Assembly: GCA_052145115.1 (NCBI GenBank)
Contig: JBKQPG010000045.1
Span: 1 to 64,000 of the forward strand
From: CAIVVT01 sp052145115
GTDB lineage: Bacteria > Acidobacteriota > Terriglobia > Bryobacterales > Bryobacteraceae
Direction: 5' to 3'
Length of the DNA stretch: 64,000 nt
Shown here: in pieces, positions 1 through 7,964 of the stretch
Layout: every line of letters begins with the position of its first letter
Numbering within the stretch: position 1 is the first letter of the stretch
Program-made: the position numbers and the translations under genes
Notes under the pieces: model-generated
The model's database searches: none
Seen by the model: only the letters and a program-made list of their open reading frames with translations
Told to the model about the DNA's origin: nothing

Positions 1-82
1 GTCGCGCCGGGCGGTTTCCGTTGCGGCCGACTGGTGTTTTGCGGATTGGTCGCGATCCACGATTGGCCGAGCGCCGCCTCAT
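1..82 (-). CDS. Possible start of a gene running off the left edge
   Basis: An ATG at 82 on the minus strand opens a frame of 27 codons with no stop before the window edge. A GAGGAAG stretch lies about ten bases upstream and could be a ribosome binding site. The visible peptide starts MRRRSANRGSRP and is very rich in arginine, so no family can be assigned. It would be the next gene of the minus-strand operon after the HEASH protein, 111 bp downstream of that gene's stop. It may equally be chance in high-GC DNA. Confidence 0.25.
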   Translation of the reverse strand, partial: MRRRSANRGSRPIRKTPVGRNGNRPAR

Positions 83-193
83 CTTAGGAACTTCCTCAGA
101 TACGTCGGGCTTTCAGTGTCCACGATGCCCGGGTCCCTTGATGGGCGGTTGCTGTTGCGCTTGCGCCCGTTGGCCCCTCGGCGCGCGGCCGCC

Positions 194-802
194 TCAAGTG
201 GCGGCGGTGGTTGCCGTGGTCGTTTCGGGCGCGCCCGTGGCGGACCACGCGGCGACAGTGGCCTCGCGAGCGGGTTGGTCGCCACGACCTGGCAAGAACG
301 GCTCAATCTCTTCCTGGTTCATCGCGCCGCGCTTGACGAGTTCTTTCGCCAGCGCGGAGATGTGCCGCCAATAGGCATCGACCTGGCGATCAGCCTCTGC
401 GCGCAGGGCCCTCACCACGCGAAGTGTGGCGCGCCAGTCGCCGCCCCGCGCAAGCAGGGAGCACATCTGCACGGCGACGCTATAGTCGCTCTGGTACTTT
501 TCCTCGCAGCTCTCGCGCACTTGCTCCGGCGTGTAGTCGACGCCGGTGTATCCGGAGACGCAAATCCCGCCGCGCTTTAAGTCGGGCCGCCTGAGGATAT
601 CGACGTACAGCACGGCCGAGCCGCGCAGCGCCGAGCCGAGCACGGCGTGGCTCGCCTCGTGGTGGGCGATGATCTCTTCCCACGGGCGAAATCGGTGCCA
701 GCCGTTCGTGCCACCTTGCAGACAGCGCCGTTCGGCTGCGCGGCCCGCGAGCGTGGCGATGACATCGGCCTGGACGATGGCAATCCCTTTATCAGCGCTC
801 AT
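194..802 (-). CDS. M41-like HEASH protein of the integrated element
   Basis: A protein of about 202 residues with a HEASH zinc-protease-type motif in the context AHHEASHAVLGSAL, preceded by a small AxxAGRAAE helix. This resembles the FtsH-type M41 peptidase core without the AAA ATPase part. Stand-alone M41-like proteins of unknown role occur on phages and plasmids. The start at 802 is chosen because AAGGAG and AGGA lie just upstream; a longer frame could begin with GTG at 868, overlapping the stop of the preceding gene (GTGA). The last 30 residues are Ala/Thr-rich and look disordered. It is the last complete gene of the minus-strand operon. A proteolytic role is inference from the motif alone; no third zinc ligand was identified. 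Confidence 0.7.
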   Translation of the reverse strand: MSADKGIAIVQADVIATLAGRAAERRCLQGGTNGWHRFRPWEEIIAHHEASHAVLGSALRGSAVLYVDILRRPDLKRGGICVSGYTGVDYTPEQVRESCEEKYQSDYSVAVQMCSLLARGGDWRATLRVVRALRAEADRQVDAYWRHISALAKELVKRGAMNQEEIEPFLPGRGDQPAREATVAAWSATGAPETTTATTAAT

Positions 803-864
803 CGTGATCCTACTCCTTCCAAATGGCTGCGGGCCAGGCCGTGCGCCTAGCCCGCGACGGATGT

Positions 865-1683
865 TCACACGGCCGCGGCATCAAAGCGGTGCGGCGCTTT
901 GAACGTGGCCGACAGTGTATCGGTGCGTTTGGTGCTCTCGTCGTAGTACGAAAAGGCCGGCGTGCCCAACGCGGCGCAGAAGGCGCTGCTCGCCGCGCGG
1001 TCGATCTTCCCGTTCGCCCACAGCAGCGAGTAGCGCCGCGAGTGTTCGGCAAAGCCCTCGTTACGCCGCTTCACCGCCTCCTGCTCAAGGTCGTGGAGCC
1101 ACTGGCGCAATTCATACAGGCTCGGCGCCAGTGACTCGTGCATCAGCACGGCCTGTTCCAGCTCTTGCGTTCCAGTGACTTCGTCGAGTACGACCTGCCC
1201 TCGATCACGCACGCCCGTGGCGTTGTTGAGCCGCGCCTGCAGGTCGTCGAGCTCCGTACGCATCGCGCGCGTCTTCGGCGACACCGACTCCACGAACGGG
1301 ATGTTGTACGGCTCCGTCTCGCCTTGGATCTCGGCGACCTTCGCCAGCGCCTTGCGGGTCTTCGCTTCGAGCTCGGTGATTTCAGCGAGCCGCCGCGCGA
1401 TCTCGTCACGCAAGTCCTCCTGACGGGCTTCGCGGAGATGAGTCAGCGTCTCGGTGCGCCGGCCGCGCAGCGCGTGCACCGCCCGGTCGAGGGACGACAG
1501 CGCGATCTCCGCATGGCGCACGGCCTCGACGCTGCCGGTGGGTTCGCCGCCGCTGATGATCAAGTCGGCGGCACGCTGTTGCGCGTCTTCGACGGCGGCC
1601 TCGAGTTGTACGCGCGAGTTCTCCAGTTCCAGTTCGCGCGTGGCGAGGCGAGTCAGTTCCTGTTTCATGCGATCTGCATTCAT
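865..1683 (-). CDS. Coiled-coil protein of the integrated element
   Basis: About 272 residues. The first 190 are heptad-rich and charged (repeated E, R, L and A), predicting long coiled coils. The last 60 are more globular and contain SLLWANGKIDRAASSAF and an FSYYDES segment. I do not recognise the family. ATG at 1683 is preceded by AAAGGAG nine bases upstream and is preferred to the in-frame TTG at 1692, which would sit directly on that ribosome binding site. The gene starts 27 bp after the stop of the terminase-like gene and is followed by the HEASH gene, so the three appear to form one operon. Scaffold or head-related roles are possible given the neighbours, but nothing in the sequence proves this. 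Confidence 0.7.
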   Translation of the reverse strand: MNADRMKQELTRLATRELELENSRVQLEAAVEDAQQRAADLIISGGEPTGSVEAVRHAEIALSSLDRAVHALRGRRTETLTHLREARQEDLRDEIARRLAEITELEAKTRKALAKVAEIQGETEPYNIPFVESVSPKTRAMRTELDDLQARLNNATGVRDRGQVVLDEVTGTQELEQAVLMHESLAPSLYELRQWLHDLEQEAVKRRNEGFAEHSRRYSLLWANGKIDRAASSAFCAALGTPAFSYYDESTKRTDTLSATFKAPHRFDAAAV

Positions 1684-1710
1684 ACGAGTCAACTCCTTTG
1701 GGGTGGTTGG

Positions 1711-2271
1711 TTAGAGGGTGAGCGCTGCGACCTGCTTCGATAGCTTGGTAAGCATCGCGTTGTTGTCGGTGCGAATAATGCGGTGGACGTCGGGCGTGCC
1801 GGCCACGGAGGCGAGCGTCGCCGCCAGCCGGTCGGCCTGCGAGAGCGAGTGGTCGCGAACCATCATGCAGAGCTGGCTGACGAACTGCTTAACGGCATCG
1901 GTCTCGATCAGCTCGCCGGCCTGACGGCGTTCGGCGCGTTCGGCGCGCTTGGCCTCGGCCAACGCCTTGCGAGCACGTGCAAGCAGCAGCGCGCGACCAG
2001 GGTCCAGCGTCGTTCTCGACGTGTCGAAGGGGGTATTGACCCTCGCGGCAGACGTCTGGACGGGCTCTGGAACCGGTGCGGAAGCCGGTCTGGACGTGTT
2101 CCACCGGCCGCGCGACTGGTCCACGTGCGTGGTGACCCAGGCCAGCGCCGATTGCAGTTCGACGCGCCCGTCAGGGCCCACCGGAAGGCCCGCGCGGCAG
2201 AGCTGCGTCACGCGCGACTTGGTCACGCCTAGCTTCCGCGCGAGTTCTGTTTTCGTAATCATCTCAGCCAT
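1711..2271 (-). CDS. Terminase-small-subunit-like HTH protein
   Basis: A 186-residue protein whose first 50 residues form a winged-HTH-like module, with ITKTELARKLGVTKSRVTQL followed by a short wing and an LQSALAWV helix. That arrangement resembles the Nu1/terminase small subunit DNA-binding domain. A proline-rich linker (about 55-85) leads to a helical, charged C-terminal half that could mediate oligomerisation. A clear GGAGG precedes ATG 2271 by six bases. The position downstream of the primase-helicase and the iteron region, and upstream of two small element genes, fits a packaging recognition role. A plain HTH regulator is the alternative. The terminase call rests on the N-terminal module and context only. 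Confidence 0.6.
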   Translation of the reverse strand: MAEMITKTELARKLGVTKSRVTQLCRAGLPVGPDGRVELQSALAWVTTHVDQSRGRWNTSRPASAPVPEPVQTSAARVNTPFDTSRTTLDPGRALLLARARKALAEAKRAERAERRQAGELIETDAVKQFVSQLCMMVRDHSLSQADRLAATLASVAGTPDVHRIIRTDNNAMLTKLSKQVAALTL

Positions 2272-2688
2272 TTGCGGCCTCCGTTCAGTAGTTGAGTTAA
2301 GTCAACAATCGGGTGTTGACTGGCGGAATTGTGCAATCGGTTTACCCGCCGCCGTCCAGGCGGTTTCAGGTCCCTGGGATTCGTGGGACGGTTGGCCGCC
2401 CTTGCGCCCACGTTCGCCCGTGTCGCGCCGAGCGCGGGGGTATGGCCCAACCTATCCCCGCAGCCTAAGTGCTTGAAAGGATGCAATCTGCGGGGAAAGC
2501 GGGGATAGTGCCCAGCCCGCCCACATTTGCGAACGCGCGCGTTGCGCGTACCCATCACGCCCTGTGTGTTTCCCCGTGCGATTCCATTGGATGCTATCCC
2601 CGCTATCCCCGCAGTTTCCTTGTTTTCAACGACATGACCTGCGGGGATAGCCTTTCCCTTTCCCCGCAAATCGGCGGGGATTGCGCGC
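2272..2688. other. Iteron-rich gap, candidate replication origin of the element
   Basis: This 417-bp gap lies between the 3' end of the primase-helicase gene and the terminase-like gene. Its right half carries repeated copies of CTATCCCCGC in both orientations, listed separately. Between two clusters lies a relatively AT-rich stretch at about 2614-2640. The left half (2272-2450) shows no clear structure and should also hold the promoter or leader for the terminase-like gene. Confidence 0.6.
2452..2680. repeat. Iteron-like array of CTATCCCCGC
   Basis: Exact copies on the plus strand start at 2452, 2594 and 2603, the last two overlapping by one base. Exact inverted copies (GCGGGGATAG) lie at 2499-2508 and 2641-2650. 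One-mismatch copies lie at 2490-2499 (inverted) and 2658-2667 (direct), and a shorter GCGGGGAT remnant lies at 2673-2680. The copies flank the AT-richer stretch at 2614-2640. Short iterons on both sides of an AT-rich segment just downstream of a primase-replicase gene is the known layout of satellite-phage origins; function here is inferred. Confidence 0.75.
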
Positions 2689-5376
2689 TCAGCCATTGCG
2701 CACCACCTTCCAGCGCGCCACCTTCCCATGGCGGTCCTGTATGTCGCGCTCGATCCACACCTGGGACTCGCCATAGCGGCGGCCGAGACGCTCGCTCAAC
2801 GCGAAGCCGAGACGCTGTTTGAAAAAGCCCTCGCGGTCCATCGCCTGGGCGATGTAGTCGGGCAGAGCGGCCCGAAGCACTTCGGCGCGATCCGATAGCT
2901 TTGCCTGGCGGCTGCTCTCCTGATACATCCGCTCGCTCATGCGCTCCCAGACCTCGGACACCGTGAAGGCCTCAGTGTAGAAGGCTGACTCCAGCGTTTT
3001 CAGGAACGCCTCCCACTGGGTCGATTCGATGTCGGCCTGCTCGTATAGTTGGTCCGAGTTGGCCAGGAAGCCTTCAATCCCGGCGTGCTCCAGAATGCCG
3101 CCGATGATCGTGGACCAATCCTCGTAGCTCCCGACCGGCGTTACCGACGACTCCGGCTTGCCGGCGACGAACCAGGCTCGCGCCAACGTAAGCAGCCCTG
3201 CGAGAAGCTCGCCGCGATGCCGTAGGATGTGCTCCTTCAGGCGCTTGTGTTTGAAGCCGCTACGTTTGAAAGGCTTCGCACACTTCGCGTCCATGCGAAT
3301 CCAATAACATCGGCGCGCCATGTCGCCGCCGAGTTGGATGTTGTTGCCAGTCGCAATCCAGGCACAGCGCACCGGGAGGCTGATGGTCTGGGTCTGCCCG
3401 AGAATCCGGTCGCCGTGAGTGACCTCAGTCAGTACTTTGCAAAGATCCCCCGAGTCGAGCCGGTACATCACGTTGTCGATGACGACGACCGTCGAGCCGT
3501 CACGCAGCACCGAGGTGATCTGCTTCCGCCATTCCTCCGGTTCGCGCGGGGCTGAAAAAAGTGCGCTCTCTCGCCCGCTAACGATCAAGGAAACGACTTC
3601 GGAGAGCAGAGTTTTGCCCGTGCCCTGTGTCGTCGCATCGAACAATGCCAACGGTGTCGGACCCTTGATCGCGGGCCGGCAAACAGGCGTCAACATCGCG
3701 GCGACGACATTCGCGCGGCTGGCTTGATCGACGAAGGGGAAGCCCTCGATGACATCCATGATCATGTCGACCGCCACCTCGATGTGATCCTGCGTCGGAT
3801 ACTCTTCGAGCTCGGGCATCTGCAGTCCCGTGGCGGGAGCGTAATACAGGCGGCTGGCCGAATCGTAGCCGGGCTCGGTGATCACGGTCCCTTCCGCGCG
3901 GAGCGAGGGCGCCTCAATCACGCCTTGCAACGGGGGGAACTCCCAATCGAGAGGCGGCATGGCCAGAATGTCGCGGACGACATCCATCGGCGGAGGGCAC
4001 TCGCGGACGTCCCTCTTGGTCTGTTCAAAGAAATCGGCCGAGCGGGTCAAACGGTTTCGGAGAATCCGGTCGGACGCCTCGGTGATCACGTGGCGTCCAG
4101 ATTCCTCCTTGGTAACCACCGTGGCCTTGCCTCCGCGTACAAACAGTGATGGCGGCGAGTTGTTGGCTCTCAACGCCTGCACACACTCCTGGCTGATCGT
4201 TCGCAATTGGCGTTCGTTGGCCTGGATGCCGGGCAATCCGCTGACGCGCCCGGGCAGACTCGTTTCAGATTTGGACGCCGTGCTGGACTTCCGGCTCTTC
4301 TTGGGGAGGCCCAGCACAATCGGGCTTTTGATCTTGCCGCGGCTCTTGCATGATTCGCAGAAGCGGCTCTGCGCCAGGTCCCCAGCGATGAACTCGCATG
4401 TGGCCGGGCCCGCCGCGCCCATCGCCTGCTTCAGTTTCTCGTCGGTCTCCGCAGCGGTGTAGCGCGGATAGGCACGGCTCAACTCGTGAGCGGCTTGTTG
4501 ACCGTCACGGCAGCGCCCGGCGATGGAGAGCGACCTGTACCATTCCGGCTCCGGCAGTGTCGCCGCGTCGTTCTGGCAGTGTTGCATCCAGGCACATCCG
4601 GCCATGACCTTCGCGAGATCCGCATTCGGATTCTGCGGGGCCTCGCCTTGCACGTGCGCCTTCAATTCTGGGTCCGCTTCCAGTTCGAGAAACTCCTCGA
4701 AGTCCGATGGATTGTAGCGGCGCCCGCCGTCGACCACCTCGTACTCCACCAGGACTGGCGTACTCTGCTTCCGGTTCCAGGTTCCGGGGAGGCGCAGCAG
4801 CCGGCAAAGATCCGCAGTGCCGTCCATCGTCCAGCCGCGTCCCAGCGCGTAGTCTTGGAGATACTTCTGGAATCGCTTTGATAAGGCCTTGGCCTTCTTG
4901 CGCTCCTTGTCGCTATTCAATTCCCAGGGCTCGCGAAACAACCAATAAGGCTGCATGCCGCCGCCGGTGTACACAGCCACGGTCGGAGGAAACGGAACAG
5001 CCCTCACGATGTTCCAGGCATCGTCCATCGTCGGCGGGAGGTTCAGCGCGACGTGGTTCGGGCCGAGCACATCGATGTCAGCCCAAAACCCGGGCAGCGC
5101 CACGACGCCGGCTTCCTTGCCCCGGCCCTTTTCAGGCCTGCCCTCCTGCACGCCGATGGCGACATAGACGTTCTGCGCTTCCCGCATAGACATAGCGGTT
5201 TCGGCGGCGTCGGCCCACCAGCCGTCGCGATCCAGATGAGCGAAGTTCGACACCATGCTCGGCTTGGAGAAAAGAACGACGATGCCCGCTTCCAGACCGC
5301 CAAACACACTGCGCAGGAATCGGGCCGCCGCCAGGCCGTCTGGGCTTACTCGGTCGATGGGGATCGCTGCGCTCAT
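2689..5376 (-). CDS. Primase-helicase of the integrated element
   Basis: An 895-residue replication protein. The N-terminal third looks like an archaeo-eukaryotic-type primase/polymerase domain: GFWADIDVLG with the metal-binding DxD, then VYTGGGMQPYWLF and a DLCRLLRLPGTWNRK motif. A middle region has several Cys (for example CEFIAGDLAQSRFCESCKSR), suggesting a zinc site. The C-terminal half is a P-loop helicase/ATPase with TTQGTGKTLL near residue 588, an acidic VVVIDNV Walker B and a WIATGNNIQLGGDMARRCYW sensor/arginine region. ATG 5376 overlaps the stop of the upstream HTH gene (ATGA), so translation is probably coupled. The longer frame reaching 5832 is rejected because it reads through that HTH gene and the divergent promoter. 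It probably initiates replication at the adjoining iteron region. Confidence 0.85.
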   Translation of the reverse strand: MSAAIPIDRVSPDGLAAARFLRSVFGGLEAGIVVLFSKPSMVSNFAHLDRDGWWADAAETAMSMREAQNVYVAIGVQEGRPEKGRGKEAGVVALPGFWADIDVLGPNHVALNLPPTMDDAWNIVRAVPFPPTVAVYTGGGMQPYWLFREPWELNSDKERKKAKALSKRFQKYLQDYALGRGWTMDGTADLCRLLRLPGTWNRKQSTPVLVEYEVVDGGRRYNPSDFEEFLELEADPELKAHVQGEAPQNPNADLAKVMAGCAWMQHCQNDAATLPEPEWYRSLSIAGRCRDGQQAAHELSRAYPRYTAAETDEKLKQAMGAAGPATCEFIAGDLAQSRFCESCKSRGKIKSPIVLGLPKKSRKSSTASKSETSLPGRVSGLPGIQANERQLRTISQECVQALRANNSPPSLFVRGGKATVVTKEESGRHVITEASDRILRNRLTRSADFFEQTKRDVRECPPPMDVVRDILAMPPLDWEFPPLQGVIEAPSLRAEGTVITEPGYDSASRLYYAPATGLQMPELEEYPTQDHIEVAVDMIMDVIEGFPFVDQASRANVVAAMLTPVCRPAIKGPTPLALFDATTQGTGKTLLSEVVSLIVSGRESALFSAPREPEEWRKQITSVLRDGSTVVVIDNVMYRLDSGDLCKVLTEVTHGDRILGQTQTISLPVRCAWIATGNNIQLGGDMARRCYWIRMDAKCAKPFKRSGFKHKRLKEHILRHRGELLAGLLTLARAWFVAGKPESSVTPVGSYEDWSTIIGGILEHAGIEGFLANSDQLYEQADIESTQWEAFLKTLESAFYTEAFTVSEVWERMSERMYQESSRQAKLSDRAEVLRAALPDYIAQAMDREGFFKQRLGFALSERLGRRYGESQVWIERDIQDRHGKVARWKVVRNG

Positions 5377-5603
5377 CGCACCCCGCTTGCGCAAGCCCGT
5401 CCCGACACGTCGCTCGGTCGGGTGCTGGCGGCGACCCACTCCTGCAACGCCTCCGCAGGCACACGGATACAGCGGCCTCGCCGCAGCGTCGGGAGGACTC
5501 CGCTCGCCATCCACCGGTAAGCCAGCGCTCTGCTGATGCCAAGCGTCTGGGCGACCTCCGAGCCGCGAAGTAAGAGCTTTTCCGAACTGAGCTTCTGGTT
5601 CAT
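5373..5603 (-). CDS. AlpA/excisionase-like HTH protein
   Basis: A 76-residue protein with a MerR/AlpA-type winged helix: LLLRGSEVAQTLGISRALAY, then WMASGVLPTLRRGRCIRVP. This is the classic form of small excision or activator proteins on integrative elements. AAAGGA precedes ATG 5603, and the stop overlaps the start of the primase-helicase gene in an ATGA. It is the first gene of the minus-strand operon and lies opposite the regulator/integrase pair, so it probably controls excision, early transcription or both. Which of these two jobs it does cannot be told from sequence. Confidence 0.8.
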   Translation of the reverse strand: MNQKLSSEKLLLRGSEVAQTLGISRALAYRWMASGVLPTLRRGRCIRVPAEALQEWVAASTRPSDVSGRACASGVR

Positions 5604-5670
5604 TTCGTCCTTTCGTGGATGCCGCTGGCCCCAGACCGCATCGTCTTGGTGATGGATAGGGCCATGCTTT

Positions 5671-5732
5671 TATGGTTACGTTATGGTTCACTGGACGCAA
5701 TGGACTTCGCTTGTGATATGGTTGCGTTATGG
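5671..5732. promoter_or_regulatory. Paired 16-bp operator-like repeat in the divergent promoter region
   Basis: TATGGTTACGTTATGG at 5671-5686 and TATGGTTGCGTTATGG at 5717-5732 differ at one position and are 46 bp apart. Each is itself a pair of TATGG half-sites. The second copy covers the start codon at 5729, and no Shine-Dalgarno sequence is visible there, so the downstream gene may be leaderless and autoregulated. The site lies between the Xis-like operon and the regulator/integrase pair. Confidence 0.6.
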
Positions 5733-6664
5733 CTGACCTGAGTGCTGACTTTCTCGGAATGCGTCTTGGAGGCCGGGTGCCGACTGGAAAGATCATGATT
5801 CCCGGCGGCTTGGTCTCCATCGAGGCGGGCACAATCTTGCGTTACGAGTTCGGCGTGGTCAAGGAGAAGAAGCCTTCGGCGAGCCTTTTGAACAGTTTCG
5901 TCTCGCTTTGGAAGGAGCAGAAGCCGCGTGACGTCATCGCTTTTGCCGAGAAGTGGGGGCCATTACGGATCAATGATCCGAAGGTCAGCGACGGAACGAG
6001 CTGGGGGGAGGAACCGCTCGCGGACTGGTGGTTTCTCTCGCGGCGGGCTTACGCCGTTCTTCGCATCGCCCACGCCCTGCGCGACAACAAACGAGGCGCG
6101 GAGGGGGACTGGAGTCTGCTTTCAACGCAGTACAGCGGGCAGGATCCTAGCCAAGCAGCGTTCCTGGGACTGCCGAACTGGGCGCGTTGGGACCCAAGTT
6201 CTCCGCTGATGAAGGGGTTCGGCAATGCGCTCTACTACGAGCGCGTGCAAATCGGCGGCGAGATCACCCATTGGATGGAATTGTTCGGAGTAGCGCTTAC
6301 CTTGGACTGGGAAAAGTCTAGCGGTGCTTGGCAACTCGCCGTCAGTTACAATCGCGCGCGCTTTCTCGGCGCGGTCGCGCTCCAACTTGCACTTTCGGTC
6401 GCCGGCGTGGAAAGCCTGTTCACGTGCGCTGGTTGCGGGCGCCCGTACATTCGCGCTCAACGCAAGCCCAACGACGGTCAGGCGAACTACTGCGAGACCT
6501 GCGCCACGACGCGCAAGCCCCAGCGCGAGGCCGAAAAGCGTTACCGCCAGAACCTGCGCGCTGCGCGCGCGATGGCCGCAAAGGGAATCTCCGTCCAGGA
6601 GATTGCTCAGAAGTTGGATCGGGCGCCAAACGTGGTGCGCGGCTGGCTCCAGAAAGGGAAGTGA
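5729..6664 (+). CDS. Zinc-ribbon and HTH protein, candidate element regulator
   Basis: A 311-residue protein. The N-terminal 230 residues are not recognised and are rich in Trp. Residues about 232-260 hold a treble-clef-like zinc module (CAGCGRPY ... YCETC) of the CGNR kind, followed by a basic helix. The C-terminal 30 residues form a resolvase-like HTH (KGISVQEIAQKLDRAPNVVR). The stop is one base before the integrase start, so the two genes form an operon directed toward the tRNA. In satellite phages the gene in this position is the master repressor. Assigning that role here is inference from position, the HTH and the repeated operator that covers its start codon. Confidence 0.75.
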   Translation: MADLSADFLGMRLGGRVPTGKIMIPGGLVSIEAGTILRYEFGVVKEKKPSASLLNSFVSLWKEQKPRDVIAFAEKWGPLRINDPKVSDGTSWGEEPLADWWFLSRRAYAVLRIAHALRDNKRGAEGDWSLLSTQYSGQDPSQAAFLGLPNWARWDPSSPLMKGFGNALYYERVQIGGEITHWMELFGVALTLDWEKSSGAWQLAVSYNRARFLGAVALQLALSVAGVESLFTCAGCGRPYIRAQRKPNDGQANYCETCATTRKPQREAEKRYRQNLRAARAMAAKGISVQEIAQKLDRAPNVVRGWLQKGK

Positions 6665-6665
6665 C

Positions 6666-7943
6666 TTGGGAAAGAATCGAGGGCACGGCGAGGGAACGAT
6701 CTGGCAGATGCCAGACGGCCGATGGCGGGCGGAGGTCTCCGTCGGTTGGCGCCGGAATGAAGCGACCGGTCTGGTCGGCTGGAAGCGCAAGACCGTCTCG
6801 GCGAAGACGCGCGGCGAGGTTGCCGACAAGCTCAAAGAGCTTCTGCGCGATCAGGTTCGAGGCATCAACATCGACCCGAGCAAGCAGACAGTGGGCGAGT
6901 TCTTGTACGCCTGGCTGGAGAACACCGCGAAGCCTAGCGTCAGGCCGAAGACCTATCGATCCTACGAGCAGATGGTTCGATGCCACCTCGTCAAGAACCT
7001 CAAGCCCGAGGAGATCGAGAAGAAGGATCTCGACAACGTCGCCGGACTGGGGCCCGCGCTGCTGAAGAAGCTCTCATTGCAGGTCGTCCAGCGCTGGTTC
7101 ACCGACAAGCTCAAAGCCGGTAACTCTCCGAGCCTCGTGCGATACCTGCGGACGGTTCTCCGCGCTGCTTTGGCGCATGCCGTGCGCGACGACCTGCTTC
7201 CAAGAAACCCGGCAGCACTGGCACGTCCGCCGCGGGTCGAGCACCACGAAGTGGAACCATTCAATCCCGAGCAGGCCGGCAAGTTCCTCAAGACCGCTTT
7301 GGGCCACAGGCTCGAGGCGCTTTTCACGTGCGCGCTGGCCGTTGGATTGCGATCCGGGGAAGCGTCAGCGTTGCGGTGGGAGGAGGATGTCGACTTGGAG
7401 GCTGGCAGGGTCACCGTGCACCACACGCTGCAACGCCAAAAAGGCGCGGGCCTCGTGTTGGTGCCGCCGAAATCCGACAAGGGCCGCCGGACCATCGAAC
7501 TCCCCGCCGTGTGCGTGACCGCCCTGAAGCGCCACCGCGAGAGTCAACGGCTCGAACGTCAGATGGCAGGCAAACGCTGGCACGAGACGGGCTTCGTGTT
7601 CACGTCAACCATCGGCACGCCCATCGATGACAGCAAGGTGCTTCGCGAGTTCAACGCCATCGTCAAGGCCGCCGAGCTTCCCAAGCAGCGCTTTCACGAC
7701 CTCCGCCATGCCGCGATCACGTTGCTCGGCGCGCAAGGCGTGCCGCTGAAGGTGATCGCCGACATCGTGGGCCACTCCGACATCCGGCTGACGCAGAACG
7801 TCTACCAGCACGTCTTCCAGCCCGCCAAGCGCGAGGCTGCCGACAAGATGAACGAGTTGCTGATTGAAGCGACCGGTGGCAAAGAGAAAAGCCGTTTTGC
7901 CACTGGTTTTGCCACTGTTGGGCAGGCGGGAGCGGTCAATTAA
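6666..7943 (+). CDS. int: Tyrosine site-specific integrase
   Basis: A 425-residue phage-type tyrosine recombinase. Residues 1-60 form an arm-binding domain (GHGEGTIWQMPDGRWRAEV), about 70-185 the SAM-like core-binding domain, and about 200-410 the catalytic domain. Catalytic residues are Arg229 (GLRSGEA), His344 and Arg347 (HDLRH), His370 (VGHSD) and Tyr380 (NVYQHV). TTG 6666 is taken as the start because AAAGGGA lies just upstream and it follows the preceding stop by one base; the much longer open frame from 6324 overlaps the upstream gene. The 3' end is 21 bp from the CCA end of tRNA-Thr, as expected for an integrase beside its attachment site. Confidence 0.93.
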   Translation: MGKNRGHGEGTIWQMPDGRWRAEVSVGWRRNEATGLVGWKRKTVSAKTRGEVADKLKELLRDQVRGINIDPSKQTVGEFLYAWLENTAKPSVRPKTYRSYEQMVRCHLVKNLKPEEIEKKDLDNVAGLGPALLKKLSLQVVQRWFTDKLKAGNSPSLVRYLRTVLRAALAHAVRDDLLPRNPAALARPPRVEHHEVEPFNPEQAGKFLKTALGHRLEALFTCALAVGLRSGEASALRWEEDVDLEAGRVTVHHTLQRQKGAGLVLVPPKSDKGRRTIELPAVCVTALKRHRESQRLERQMAGKRWHETGFVFTSTIGTPIDDSKVLREFNAIVKAAELPKQRFHDLRHAAITLLGAQGVPLKVIADIVGHSDIRLTQNVYQHVFQPAKREAADKMNELLIEATGGKEKSRFATGFATVGQAGAVN

Positions 7944-7964
7944 GCTGTAAGTATTTGAAAAGAC

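Noticed and set aside
5377..5832. N-terminal extension of the primase-helicase to 5832
   Set aside because: It would read through the AlpA-like gene and the divergent operator region in another frame; the ATGA overlap at 5373-5376 marks the natural start.
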